64,000 nt of DNA from Dipteris shenzhenensis (GCA_047967505.1 CM106541.1); one strand, 5' to 3'; shown: positions 10,689 through 22,539, counted from the stretch's first letter. A program made the numbers and translations. Notes: generated by a model not told the origin, from the sequence alone.

Positions 10689-13600
10689 ATGTCTGAGAAT
10701 CTGTTTACCATTGTCAGTGAGAAGCTTGATAAGAACAACTTCCAAGCATGGAAGTTCAGGATGACAAACTTCCTTATGGGAAAGGGAGTTTGGGATTACA
10801 TCAGTGGTGAAACTGCAGAACCAGTTTTGGGTACTGCTCCTGCTGAATTGAAGGCCTTTAAAGAATGGCATGAAAAAGCCAGAAAATGCCTGTATTGGCT
10901 GTCTGTTAGCATTTCAGATTCTATGATTGTGCATATACAGGATCTAGAGACGCCTAAGGAGGCATGGGATACATTGGTGAAGCTGTATAGCACAAATACC
11001 AAAGCACGAAAGATGCAGCTAAAGCAGGAGTTGCACAATGTGCAAAGGAAAAATCTGAATATAAATGAGTATTCCCTGAAGGTGAAAGGCCTTGCAGATT
11101 CTCTTGCCTCCATTGGAGCACCTGTTGATGATGAGGACTTAGTGTCCGTGACCTTAAATGGTCTTGGGAAAGATTATGCATAGTTTCGGACATCCATTGG
11201 AGTCCGTGAAATATTTCCTGATTTTCAGGAACTTATTGCTCTCTTGCTGAGTGAAGAGCAAAGGAATGGTGGTTCAGCCACCTCAACTTCTCAAGAGACT
11301 GCTTTCTACTCGAATACAGGTAGAGGCAGGGGTAGAGGAAGAGGCCGTTTTGGTGGCCGTGCAGGAAATCAGAATCAACAGCAACAACAGGAAAACCAGT
11401 CCTATGGAGGAGGACGTGGTAATTCTAGAGGCAGGGGGAGCCAAAGAGGCCGTGGTTCATGGCAAAGGAACCAGCAAGTAAATAGCAGCACAGAATGCTA
11501 TTATTGTGGAAAGCCTGGACACAAGGAGAATACATGCTATAAAAAGCAGAATGACATCAAAAGTGGGAAGTTGCAGCAAAGCAACTATGCATCATCAAGT
11601 GGGCATGGTGACGACAGAAATGAGCACCTTTTTGTGATGCAGCATATGGTTAACTCCATGTCAGGAGATGCTACAGCTTGCAATGATGTTTGGTATGTTG
11701 ATTCAGGTGCCTCTAACCACATGACCAGTCATGGTGAGTGGTTTCATGATGTTAGAAATTTGGATAAGCCAGGTTATGTTGAAACAGGTGATGATACTGC
11801 GCACCCAATTACGTAGGTTGGTAAAGTGCCATTGGCTATGCAGGATGGCAAAACGAAGTACTTGGCAGATGTACTTCATGTTCCAAAAATCACTAAGAAC
11901 CTGGTTTCAGTTGGCCAGATGGTTGAGCAAGGTCTGCAGGTTAGATTTAATCCTGATGGATGCTTTGTTGAGGACTTGAAAAATAAGTGCCGCTTGGTTG
12001 CGAAAGGCAACAAAAATGGCAGAATGTTCACCTTGGATGTTGATATGCCTGAGGTGAAAGCTGCTATGTTTGCGCATGGGAGAGGTGTCATTGCAGATAT
12101 TGAGATATGGCACAAGCGCATTGGGCACGTGCATATACAAAGGCTGAAATCTATGCAAAAGAAAAAAATTGTTGCAGGTTTGCCTAAATTCAGAGTTGAG
12201 GGAATGCAAAAGGTATGTGAAGCATGCCAAATGGGTAAGCAGGCCAGACATGCATTTCCCAAAAATGCTAAGGTGAGCAGAAGACCTTTGGAAGTGATCC
12301 ATTCAGATGTTTGGACAACCAAAGCTGCTTCTATTGGTGGATGCCATTATTATGTGACGTTTATTGATGACTACACTAGGAAGGTGTGGATTTATTTTAT
12401 GAAGCACAAAAGTGAAGTGTTCAGCCATTTCAAGGCTTTTAAGGCCATGGTTGAAAAAGAGAAAGGTGTGCATATTAAAGTGCTAAGATCTGATGGAGGG
12501 GGAGAGTACTTTTCAGAAGAATTTTGTGAATATCTGAAAGAACAGGGAATTCAAAGGAAGTACTCATGCAGGTCTACCCCTCAGCAGAATGGGGTTGCAG
12601 AAAGGAAGAACATGCATATTGCAGAAGTAGGACGGGCGATCCTAAATGAGAAAAACATGCCTGATTATTTTTGGGCTGAAGCAGTAGCAACTGCTGTTTA
12701 TATTATGAACAAAACCCCCACTGCAGCTGTCCGTGGCATGGCGCCTGAAGAAATGTATACAGGCCAAAAACCAGATATTTCTCACTTGAAGGTATTTGGT
12801 TGCATAGCTTATGTTCATGTTCCCGATGAGAAGAGAACAAAGCTGGATCCAAAGGTAGAAAAATGCATCTTTATTGGATATGCTCTGCACCAGAAAGGGT
12901 ATCGCTGTTATAACCCTTCCACCCGCAAAATGCAAGTGAGCAGAGATGTTGTTTTTGATGAAATGAGCAGCTGGTATGCACCAACTGTTATGGTAGGAGA
13001 TGCAGATGCAGGAAATGGGAATGCTGCAATAAGTCCAGAGCAGCAATCTCAAGCCTTGAGTGGACCCAGAGAGTCCTCTACTAGTGGATCTAATGCATGG
13101 ACAGGGAGATTGAGATCTAGTGAATCGTCACATGGCAGTCCTGATAGTGTTGTGCAGGTATCACATAAGGGAAAAGAAAAAGTGGACCATGCTCCAGTGT
13201 TTGATGTGTCTGCTGGTAGCTCTCATGTTGATGGAGAGTCAAGCGGCTCTGAAATGAGCCTTGATGAGGAACTTGGGATTCCTTCTGTTGTTACACCTGG
13301 TGCAAGGAAAAGCAGGCATGATTTAAAGACTCCTGCAACTGATCCAGTTGTACGGAGGTCCACTCGTATTAAGTATCCAGTTGACAGGCTGAGATATGAT
13401 GGGTATACAGCACATCACTATGCTTATATGGTCAAGGTTCTAGAGGAGCCAGAGCCCACATGTTTTGAGGATGCAGCAGGGCATAAAAATTGGGAAGCAG
13501 CTATGGATGAAGAGATGGCTGCCTTGGATGCAAACCACACTTGGGATTTGATGCCTTTGCCTCATGATAAGAAGGCTATTGGTTGCAAGTGGGTTTACAA

Positions 13601-15041
13601 AGTAAAGCACAATGCTGATGGGTCTGTTAGCAGGTACAAGGCAAGATTGGTTGCCAAAGGTTTTGCACAGACATATGGAATTGACTATGAGGAAACTTTC
13701 AGCCCAGTTGCAAGGATGGCAACCGTGAGAGCAGTAATTGCTATGGCTGCTGCAAAGGGATGGTCTTTGCATCAGATGGATGTGAAAAATGCCTTCTTGC
13801 ATGGTGATTTGCAGGAAGAGGTTTATATGATGCAGCCAGAAGGTTATGAGGATAATTCACACCCCGATTTTGTATGCAGGTTGCGCAAAGCCTTGTATGG
13901 CTTAAAACAGGCGCCGAAGGCATGGTCAGACAAGATAGGGCAATATCTTGTCACTATTGGATTTCAGATTTCCAATTCAGATTTTTCACTTTATGTGAAA
14001 AGGACAAATAGAGGGATTGTGCTTATAGTCATCTATGTTGATGACTTGATTATTACAGGTGATAGTGATGCAGACATTAATGAAGTGAAGCTGCTGTTGA
14101 AGCAGAAATTTGAGATGAAAAATTTGGGAGAGCTGCGTTACTTCTTGGGCATTGAGGTTATTAGATCCCCGAGTGGGATATGGCTATTGCAAAGGCAATA
14201 CGGTTTGGACATGCTGTCCAAATATGGGATGACAGGCTGTAAGCCTATTTCTGTTCCATTGGAGCAGAATGTGAAGCTCAATGCAGAGACAGGTGAGCTT
14301 CTTGAAGATATTACTATGTACAGGTGCATAGTAGGTACCTTGATTTACATGACTATAACCAGACCAGATTTGAGCTGCTATGCTGTGGGGCTGGTGAGTC
14401 AGTTTATGCAGGCACCGAGGAAGCCACATTTGGATGCGGCTAGGCGCATACTGCAGTATGTGAAGTCCACATTGCATTATGGACTGTTTTATGAAGCTGG
14501 GTGTGCATTACAGGTACATGGATACACAGATGCTGATTGGGCTGGTAGTGTCTCAGACAGGAGATCTACCAGTGGTTTTATGTTTTCCCTTGGGAGTGGT
14601 GCCATCAGTTGGAGCAGCAAGAAGTAGCCAACAGTTGCCTTGTCGAGCACAGAGGCTGAGTACAGGGGTGCAGCAATGGCTGCATGTGAGGTAGCTTGGT
14701 TACGGAAGCTACTTGCAGATATGGGACAGTCAGTTCATGCAGCAGTTGTCATTCATTGTGACAACATTAGCAGCATCATGCTTGCTAATAACCCAGTTTA
14801 TCATGCTAGAACGAAGCACATTGAGGTGCATTATCACTTTGTGAGAGAGAAGGTTCTAGCTAGTGAGATTGATCTTGTCTATGTCAGCACTGAGGAGCAG
14901 GTGGCTGACATTTTTACGAAGGCATTGGGTACCAAGAAGCTTCGCAGATTTAGGAGCTTGCTTGGTGTACGTGAGATGGATTTGAGCTTGAGGGGGAGTG
15001 TTGAGATATCAAGCTCTACCCCCGATATATCTCCTAGATGA
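10689..15041 (+). pseudogene. gag-pol: Copia gag-pol polyprotein with three in-frame TAG codons
   Basis: A single frame of about 1,450 codons starts MSENLFTIVSEKLDKNNFQ, the usual copia gag opening; this ATG was chosen because the upstream in-frame ATG adds only nine unlike residues. Order: gag with an RGG-rich basic stretch; zinc knuckle CYYCGKPGHKENTC (codons 270-283); protease DSGASNH (Asp near codon 338); integrase with the H-H-C-C finger (HKRIGH ... CEACQMGKQ), HSDVW, SDGGGEY and NGVAERKN; reverse transcriptase with YVDD at 14034-14045; RNase H with TDADWAG, STEAEY and ADIFTKAL. The only breaks are TAG at 11181, 11814 and 14625, each where copia homologues usually have Gln. No frameshift was seen. 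The protein is therefore inactive unless read through, but the copy is young. Confidence 0.95.
14986..14998 (+). promoter_or_regulatory. Polypurine tract of the copia element
   Basis: The purine-rich TTGAGGGGGAG immediately precedes the TG start of the 3' LTR, where it would prime plus-strand DNA synthesis. Confidence 0.85.
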
Positions 15042-15296
15042 CTATCATTTATGTCACCGCCTATGTTAGTTGTACTCGTGGTGTAGTTAGACTACCACGT
15101 ATGTTTTTGGTTTGGGTTCACATATGAACCACGTATTCTAGGTTTTGACATATAGGGTATTTCCCTCTTCTATTGTATTGTTGTTGTGTGCAAAAGTGAA
15201 GAAAGGCTTCACCCTCCAACCTTGTGTCCTCTCTCTTTTGTGTGTTGTGAAGAAAGCTAAACTTGAGTCTCCTATCTCTCTCCCTCATTCTTTACA
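14999..15296 (+). repeat. 3' LTR of the copia element
   Basis: A 298-bp direct copy of the 5' LTR, ending CATTCTTTACA and followed by the CATTT duplication at 15297-15301. Confidence 0.97.
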
Positions 15297-15545
15297 CATT
15301 TCCAACAAACCAAACTAGCTCATGCATTTTATGGAAAGGAGGGCTCTTTTGGTTGGTAGGATCTAAAGGATACAAGGATCCTTCTACCCAAAGGTCGAGA
15401 TACTTCTTTGCTTACGAATGAAGATTGTGGATTTTGGAAGCTCCCCTCAATCCTAGACTGTGTGCTTGCATATCCAGCCTCCAACTCTAAGTGAACCTAT
15501 ACTTGTTGAAGATGTCCTCGAATGGTGCCATGACTAAAGGACTGT
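15297..15545 (-). other. Upstream region of the transposase-like gene, displaced by copia
   Basis: This sequence was adjacent to 9808 before the copia insertion. Short open pieces on the minus strand could be 5' exon or leader of the transposase-like gene, but no single frame is convincing. Confidence 0.35.
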
Positions 15546-15594
15546 AGAGAAGGAGAAGGTGTGGAGATGCAGGCTTGAAGGAGTAGCACATAAG

Positions 15595-15860
15595 AAGAGG
15601 GAGTGCGAGGAGGAGGAGGGAAGGAGGAGCAAGCATGGAGGAGGGAGGGAGGAGGAGGGCAAGAGGAGCAGGCATGGAGGAGGGAGGGAGGGAGGGGGAG
15701 AAGGTGGAAGGGGGAGGAGGGAGTGAGGAGGGGGAGGGGGAGGGGAGGAGAGGGGAGGGGGAGGAGGAGGGAGGGGGAGGAGGGAGTGAGGAGGGGGAGT
15801 GAGGGAGGGGGATGGAGGAGGGGGAGGGAGGGGGGGAGGAGAGAGGAGGGAGGGAATTCA
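15595..15860. repeat. GA-rich polypurine block
   Basis: Nearly pure GGAGG/GAGGGG repeats on the plus strand, that is polypyrimidine on the minus strand. It mirrors the polypyrimidine block near the other end of the inner transposon. Such tracts can form triplex DNA. The Pro/Ser-rich open frames across it are artefacts. Confidence 0.85.
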
Positions 15861-16054
15861 AAATTCAAATTTTGAATCTTGAATTTTTTGGTTCCAAAAG
15901 GTGTAAGAGGTGGGGTCATTTTGGGCTTAACCCATCTAGGTGAGGGGGGGTTAGGACTTTTTGGGACCCACCTTGGCTCTTTCATTAGGACTAATCCATT
16001 TCTTAATCCATTCCTTATGAGGCCCTTTTGAGACCCCAATTCTCCCCTAATGCC

Positions 16055-18800
16055 AACGATGCAATCACCATCCTTGTTATGCCAAGCCTGCGACATATCG
16101 AGATCCATGGATGTAAGAAACTACGTGATATATAATAATGACTCTTGCACAAGCCATCCCTTAGCCATGCTTGCTTTCGGTCTTGCTCTTTGCCTTACCA
16201 ATCCCTTTAAAGTTTTCATAAACCGCTCGAGAAAAAACATCCACCAACTATGAATGGTACCTGCAATGGCCACCTCATCAACTATGCACACAAGCAAGTG
16301 CACTTGAGTTGTCATAATGCTCGAGGGAAAGTGCTTCTCAAGAAAGCATACGGCTTCGATGGAGTAAGATATATTCATAATCAGTCTACAGATTATTCAA
16401 CTTAAATTGAAGAAAATGCAATTAATACAATTTGATAGTAAGCATACCTCACAATACCACTGATCTTGAATATAGCATTTCTAACATCTTCTTGTAAGCA
16501 CCCTTTGATTGTAATTGGGAGGATGAACTATCAAAGAAACAAAGAAGTCATGTCAATAATATAACATAATCATAATTACACTAACGCATCACGATTATTG
16601 GTATACTAATCCTACAGCTTAGAATACCTATAAGACCTTGTGCCAATCATGGGACTTGAGCCCACTAAGCTTATTGTCCTTTGCAAATGATCCTTTCAAG
16701 CAATGCATGTACCCTGTGGGTGTTCGAAAAGAGGCAATGTCCACCTTGACCACTGACTCCTCTCTCTTGGAGAGGATCCATGTTGCTTTCGGGAGGACAA
16801 CTTTGTGAGCATGCAATTGGGGCCACAAATGAGGCATCCTATTCATAGCGTGCAAGTCTTCTCGCACTCCTCTCAAGTCTTTGGGACCCACCAAGTGTGC
16901 CCAAATAATAGCCCCCATATTCTTGAAGATATGCATGGGCTTGAAGAGATGATTGATTTGCAACTGATCCCAATAAGGAAGCTCGTGAAAGATGGATAGC
17001 CTCTTCATACCACGAGGAGGCTCCTCTCCATTTGCCTCGCCTAGATCCAATCACTTGCCTTCAACAAATATGGTGGTGGTGGATCAAGGTGACCTCCACG
17101 CACGAGATGGTCTAGCAGAAGGTATCGAGCATAACCTTCATAAACATTACATTTTTCCTCATATGTTTGGAGTATCGTGCAAGAGGTTTCAAACCCAGTC
17201 CACAAATAGGACAAGCATGGTACCCATTTGTAACAAGTCCTACACACATGCATGAATGTGTTAATATAAGGTTTGCAGGCAGAAAGAGAGTCATAAAAGC
17301 ATAATCCTATATTATACATGTAAAGAAACAACCACGTACCTATGCACTCTCCATATCCTAGGTAGTCATGCATGGTCCACATCAAGATTCCCCGGACCAA
17401 AATGTCATTGGCATGTCTAGGAGCTCTGGAAATATCAAATGCCCGCACTCCTCTCCATAAGATTTGTAACTCCTCTATCAAAGGTGCCATATACTCGTCC
17501 ATATTTTTGGCCTTGTACTTACCTAGCACAAGCAGTGCAAGCATGAGGTGTTCCTTCTTTATTGTTAGCCATGGTGGGATATTGTAATTTAGCAAGACTA
17601 TGGGCCATGTCGAGCGTATCCCAAAAGGGTTCAGGCTGTCCATAGCGAGCCCAAAATGTAAGTTGTGTGGCCCCCTTGCAAAGTTTGGCCACTGATTGTC
17701 TATGTGCTTCCAAGCTGCACAATCTTTAAGAATCCTCAATGTGTCATCAGTGGACCAATGAGATGCATGCCAAGTCATCAACTCCGCTATGGATTTGCAT
17801 CAGAACATATGTTGTATTCTTGCAATGATGGGAAAGTGTCTCAAGACCTTTACCAGTATCTGCTCACCCTTGCAAGTCATTTGTATATCATTGTTCCCCA
17901 CACTTCGGACAACTAGCCAAATCTCCATGCTCATGGTAGTGAAAGAGAATACAATCATTACGGCAAGCATGGATGGTATCATAATCCATACCCACCATTG
18001 TTAGCATCTTCTTCGCTTTATTTCTTGACGTGGGCATGGTATTTGGTGTAGGAAACATCTTTTGGAGCAACCTTTTGCAATTCAAACATACATAGGCTTC
18101 AAATAATGATGATTCTCAAACATACATGATGATTCTCAAAACAAACAATATCCAAATAATGAGACAAATTAATGCGAAAGCTAACCTCATTAAGGCCGAG
18201 ACACTTGTATCTGACCACCCATACTTTGCTTGCAAATTCAAGATTGAGAGACAAGCATATAGTTTAGACATCCTAGCACCCTCGTACAACTGTGTTGATT
18301 GCAACTCTCACATATTGACCTCAGACTCGGATGTCACGTGTACATGTGATGTAGTGCCCCTAAAAATAGAATCCATCATGTCCACCATAACCTTGTCTCA
18401 TCATCTGGCACATCCGGGAGACTATAGTCCTACTCAAAGTGTGAAGCTATATGCGCACCCTCACCACCCTCCTCATCATGTCTCAAGGTTTCGTGTAAAT
18501 ATAAGATCTTGTCTCAAGGCTTCGTGTCATGTACACATGCAATATTAATCACGAACTCAAATAGCATTGACTTACCAATGATCCATCACCATGTGCACCA
18601 ACGGTGGCTACTTGCTTGGGCTCCTCCCCATACATCTGCAAGTGGCACATGACAATATGGCATTGATGTCATTCTTCTCGCTTGCAATGAGTGCAATGAC
18701 AATACAACCTCTTCATAAGCCACTCTGTGCTCCCAGCATTGGCGCATCATCTAATGAGCTTCCACTCACCCTTCCATCTGCACACCTCCAAAATGACAAC
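16055..18800 (-). pseudogene. tnp2: CACTA tnp2 transposase (N-terminal finger, Transposase_21, DUF4218), broken
   Basis: Read from right to left, an N-terminal exon at about 18750-18575 has YCHCTHC, a Cys/His cluster typical of the transposase-associated domain, and ends in a GTAAGT donor. Then come LYEGARMSKLYACLSILNL and KYGWSDTSVSALMRL (18300-18190) and DYDTIHACRNDCILF with CPKCGEQ (17990-17890). A clean 246-codon stretch (17781-17041) holds FGLAMDSLNPFG and WPIVLLNYNIPPWLTIKKEH, the Transposase_21 core with its conserved Asp. Next are LPYWDQLQINHLFKPMHIFKNM (shown in part) and GLKSHDWHKVL (17000-16630). The DUF4218 part follows (16378-16121): FPSSIMTTQVHLLVCIVDE and MAKGWLVQESL. Stops and frameshifts break it, and the inner transposon separates its C-terminal part, now at 1392-2153. 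Confidence 0.88.
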
Positions 18801-18879
18801 ATGATCTGCAAGGAAATCCATTAAGATCCAAAAAATAGCCACCCATGAGCTCCTTTCCTCTCTCCTTAGAATAAGTACC

Positions 18880-18960
18880 CTGAACCATTGCTATATAGAT
18901 ACTTTGTCCTATTCTGTTGCTATATAGTGACTAACCAGTGTTGCTATATAGCAACAGCTG
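18880..18960. promoter_or_regulatory. Internal cluster of subterminal-type motifs between divergent CACTA genes
   Basis: Three copies of TTGCTATATAG (18893, 18917, 18941), the last a perfect palindrome TTGCTATATAGCAA. They resemble the CGCTATATAGCG motifs at both ends of the element and lie upstream of tnp2 (minus) and of the plus-strand genes. A shared binding site for an element-encoded protein is inferred. Confidence 0.5.
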
Positions 18961-19329
18961 GGGCTAAAAACCCGAAACCCTGTGCGATGATGTCTTTCAA
19001 ACACTATTGTAGAAAAAGCAAAAATCTCTCCTCCCACCTTATATTTGATGACCTCGCTTTCCTCCTCTCTAATCCCCACACTCCTCACCCCTACCCAACC
19101 CCTATCCCAACACTTGTGCTCCCTCTCCACCCTTCTCCCTCTCTGCTGGTGTAAAAGAAAGTTTTTCAAGAAGGTGTGTCTCTTTAAGCAATGTAGGTTC
19201 ATCTTTTGTGAGATTTTGTTTTGTGAGTGTTGAAGCATGTTTCTCCTTGCATTGCGAAGCCTATGTGCTGATTTTCATGATTGATTTTTAGAGGTTAAGG
19301 ACAAAAAACGAGATTTGGTGAAAGAAAAA

Positions 19330-20170
19330 AGACTCACCTCTTCTCTTTTTGCTATTTCTCTTCCTCCTCTTTCTCCTTGTTTGTAGGCTTATGCTTTCTC
19401 CTTGTTTGTAGGCTTATGCTTGTCTCCTCAATCCAATCCCTTTGAAAAGTTGCATCTCCAAATTCCTCCTTCCTCTAACTAGTTATCTGAAAAATGGTCT
19501 GTTTCCTCTCTTTTGTAGGGCCAGTCCATGAAACACTGAGCAAGACTTTTCCTGGTAAGAAAGTGCTTCCTCCTTTTTCCTTTTGTTATTTCTACTTTCT
19601 CTCTTTTTCTCTTATGCATAGGCTTTCCCTTCTCTTATGCTTATGTTCTTTTCCCCTCTTCTTTTTCCCCTCTTTCAATCTCTTTTCCTCTATTCCTTCT
19701 CTTGTTTTTCCCTCTTCCTTCTCTTCTTTTCCCTTCTCTTATTTTCTCTCTTTCATCCTCTTTTCTCTTCTTTTCATAAGCATATGCATTTTCCTATGCT
19801 TATGCTTATGCATGAGCATGTGCTCATATGCTCATGCATAAGCATAAGCATAAGCATATGCATTCTCTCTTTTTCTCTTTTTTCCTCTCTTTTCTTCTTT
19901 TCATCTCTCTTTTCCCCTCATCTTTCCCTCATATTCTATTTCTCGACTTTCCCTCATATGCTTTCTCTTCTTTTCCCCTCTCTTTTTCTCTTCTCTTTTC
20001 CCCTCTTTCTTTCTCTTCTCTTCCCTCTCTTATTTCCTCTCTTTCATCCTCTTTTCTCTTCTTTTCATAAGCATATGCATTTGCCTATGCTTATGCTTAT
20101 TTCCTTCTCCTTAGCTGTATTCAGTTCTTTTTTCACATGCTCCTTAGCCGTATTTTGTTCTTTTTTTTTT
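19330..20170. repeat. TC-rich low-complexity region with AGCATATGC palindromes
   Basis: Runs of CTCTTTTC are interrupted by palindromic clusters of CATAAGCATATGCAT and CTATGCTTATGCTTATGC at about 19775-19865 and 20066-20100. The long Ser/Phe/Leu open frames are composition artefacts. No gene was seen from 18960 to 20184. Confidence 0.75.
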
Positions 20171-20184
20171 CAAACAGATTCTAA

Positions 20185-20631
20185 ATGGAACAACCATGCC
20201 CTCACCCATGGGTGTCCTCCCTAAATCCCCACCCAGTTCCCCACGTCGCACAGATTATAGACATAGCTTCTCTAGTAGCTCATGTGAAAGAGAAGATTGT
20301 GTAAGAGAGCGATTGGGTGAAGTACAACGTGGGGGTGTGTGCGCTTGGGTGGGGTCCAAGACGAAGGGTAGTGGAGCAAGGGCAACTAAGGAATGCACGA
20401 CACAACCTACAAGATCTCCGTAGATTTTGGAGAGACCACCACGGCCAGTGGAGCACCAAATATGATTGTGTAAAGGACATAATGGATTGTGTGGAGGCCT
20501 TTAGGGATTACGAGTACATAATCATTGAAGAGCATGACCACATATTAGAAGAAGTGGAGGATGAGGTCCCCAGTGACCCACCTAGTGGCTCGGAGAAGGA
20601 AAGTACCTCGGACAGTAACACAGAGCAGTAG
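20185..20631 (+). pseudogene. Hypothetical CACTA-associated protein, acidic C-terminus
   Basis: ATG 20185 follows a pyrimidine-rich acceptor-like CAAACAG. The frame of 148 codons starts MEQPCPHPWVSSLNPHPVPH and has one TAA (about 20299) consistent with CAA changed by C-to-T. It then reads DLRRFWRDHHGQWSTKYDC and ends acidic (EEVEDEVPSD, SEKESTSDSNTEQ). It sits on the opposite strand from tnp2, facing the right end of the CACTA. No domain was recognised; it may belong to the second (TNPA-like) transposon function. Confidence 0.4.
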
Positions 20632-21004
20632 AACCCCTCCACCATTTTGGCATTTTTGGAGAATGTCTCTTTTGGAGACAAATTTTGTGATACTTTTGGA
20701 GACATACCTTTGGCAATATTTTTTATATATGAAAATCTTCGTGGATTCCACTTTTCTTTCATAAATATTTGTCATTTCAAAACTAGCTTTTCATAATTGT
20801 CTTAAGTAAATATTTGTCCTTTCATATTTATCTTTTATGCATTGATATCGTTTCATAATTTTCACAAGTGATTAATTACCTTTTCATAATTTCTTGAGTT
20901 TGAATTTCATAATTCTCTCAAGTAATTAATTGTCTTTTCGCTTCTTACCCACTCTGTTTTTTGTTTTTTGTTTCTTGTATTCGTGTTTGTGTCTACGTTT
21001 GTCT

Positions 21005-22533
21005 AATCCCTCCAAATTAGACATGGGATCATGTCGCATGTCTGACGAGTACGAAAACCCTCGTAGGAGGAGACATCAGGATCTCTACTCTCCAAATGAC
21101 TTTGATTCCACTCAGGCAATACCTTAGGGGCCTATCCCTATGACAACTTCTCTTGGACCTAGCACTATGACTACCCCTTGGGGAACTCCTTTGCTAGTAG
21201 TCCATGGCTTTGTAGGGAGTCCTAACGAGTTTGTCACATAGATGAGCGATGCGAAGGCAACGAGATTCTTCTCTCTGCTATCCAAGAGAACCTCAGCTCT
21301 TCTCTCTCCTACACCAACTGGACCTGCTCGACAGACATCCTCTCTACCATCACCTGGGCATACCTATCGTAAGGGAAGCAAGAGTAGGAAGGGTTGCTTA
21401 TGCTGTGTTGACTCGGCAGATGTATACGACTCAGCACACTCACATCCTAGAGGTCTCCACTTGTTCATGAGACCCAGTACCAGTCAATCCCTTGCCCTCT
21501 CCCACTCCCTCTGCTACTCCTCGCTCCATCAACACTCGTAGTAACAACCCTCGCTCTAGCTCTACCACTCGCATGACTCCTCCTTTCTCACCCAAGGACG
21601 TGTTCTATGAAATCATGGTGGCTGGAGAGATAATAGAAAATAAAAAGGGCTCAGTAGCGATGGCCACCATGAGGCGGTTAATGAGCCCCCACTTCAAGAG
21701 CGGCATAGCTACTGACTGGTAGTACTAGGATGACCAAAAGAAGTAGGCTGTGATCGATGAATTGAAAAGACAAAACCCTAACCCCGCAAATTGGGATTTC
21801 AATGAGAACTACATGTGAGAGCACATGGGTTTGGTCTTGAAGCATTGTAGGTCAACCTTGCGTACTTCCATCGCAAAGGGGAAGGCTAAGGCAGACAAAG
21901 CACACTGGAAGTTTTTCAAGAAGGAGTACATGGACCATCCCAAAAAGTTTGAGGGTTAGAGGAGGGCTACGAGGAGATGGTTGGACTCTGTAGGTACTTC
22001 CCACTTTGGTGCAGGCAGATGGTTGGCATTCGAGAGGCAACCATGGTAAGTCTACTTCTCCTAATTTAATTTATTGTTCTATTTGTTTTATTACATATTG
22101 CATGCACTTTATCTAACTCTCATAAATTGGGCCCACAACAAGTTGTGATGGGTCACTTCCCACAAACACAGAGGCGAGACGTGCATTTCACATAAGAACA
22201 AAGCCGTGGTTTATTGAGATGGAGGCCATGGCAATGGTCAATTGGGATGAGGTGGCTGCTCGCACAATATAAGTCTACTCCTACTTGTAATCCCACTTTT
22301 TAAATTGTTTTATTCTTTAAGATCCAATCTAATTTTCAATTAATATGGTTTCAGTCTTAGAGTGCAAGCTCAAATGTCCCATCAGTGGAGGTGAGCGGTG
22401 ATGATGAGGGACTAGGCTTACACAGCTTCGACAAGGACCAAGGATCAGGCGTACCTCACGAGGGCTAGGGATCAGCCCAATGTGACCACTACAAGTACGA
22501 GGATGAGGACAACGATTTGGATGAGCAGTAGTA
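21005..22533 (+). pseudogene. Probable second CACTA gene (TNPA-like DNA-binding protein), broken
   Basis: Pieces of plus-strand coding follow each other: MSDEYENPRRRRHQDLY (21040), then a Pro/Ser/Thr-rich linker, then SPKDVFYEIMVAGEI, NPANWDFNENYM and KGKAKADKAHWKFFKKEYMDHP (split across two blocks) with RRATRRWLD (21590-22000). A GTAAGT donor follows at about 22047 and an acceptor TTTCAG at about 22353. The last exon is acidic (GDDEGLGLHSFDKDQ ... DEDNDLDEQ) and ends in TAG near 22531. The layout of a basic region plus acidic tail next to the terminal repeats is as in CACTA second genes. Several stops and one frameshift are present. Assignment is by position and composition. Confidence 0.45.
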
Positions 22534-22539
22534 GTAGTA

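Larger units (their letters stand above)
9814..15296 (+). mobile_element. Ty1/copia LTR retrotransposon, recently inserted, 5,483 bp
   Basis: Two 298-bp LTRs (9814-10111 and 14999-15296) differ at only two positions. The 5-bp duplication CATTT flanks the element (9809-9813 and 15297-15301). A primer binding site matching initiator tRNA-Met follows the 5' LTR and a polypurine tract precedes the 3' LTR. One gag-pol frame fills the interior in the copia order gag, protease, integrase, reverse transcriptase, RNase H. It lies inside the inner TIR element, so it is the youngest layer of this nest. Confidence 0.97.
2157..16054. mobile_element. Inner TIR DNA transposon, about 13.9 kb (8.4 kb without the copia insert)
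   Basis: A perfect 35-bp inverted repeat, beginning GCATTAGGGGAGAATTGGGG, is at 2160-2194 and inverted at 16019-16053. It sits inside the tnp2 coding region of the outer CACTA. The flanking bases AAC (2154-2156 and 16055-16057) look like a 3-bp duplication: keeping one copy restores the tnp2 alignment (I-V-P-x-x-K-G, as in the copy at 28.1 kb). The extreme ends differ by a couple of bases, so exact termini are uncertain. Both subterminal regions hold polypyrimidine blocks read inward. Cargo: two plus-strand genes (2.9-6.0 kb), a minus-strand transposase-like gene and a histone H3-like domain. Superfamily not assigned. Confidence 0.75.

Noticed and set aside
10143-10871. A 242-codon open frame on the minus strand across the copia leader and gag start
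   Set aside because: It is antisense to the primer-binding-site leader and gag of the copia element and has no recognisable domain.
12642-13802. Minus-strand frames of 120-148 codons inside the copia element
   Set aside because: Antisense shadows of the intact gag-pol frame.
15487-16108. Pro/Ser-rich frame of about 200 codons on the minus strand
   Set aside because: Mostly the GA/CT-rich block plus the terminal inverted repeat of the inner transposon and the tnp2 remnant; not one protein.
19494-20224. Phe/Ser/Leu-rich frames suggesting a membrane protein
   Set aside because: Low-complexity TC-rich DNA with AGCATATGC palindromes; hydrophobicity follows from TTT and CTC codons.
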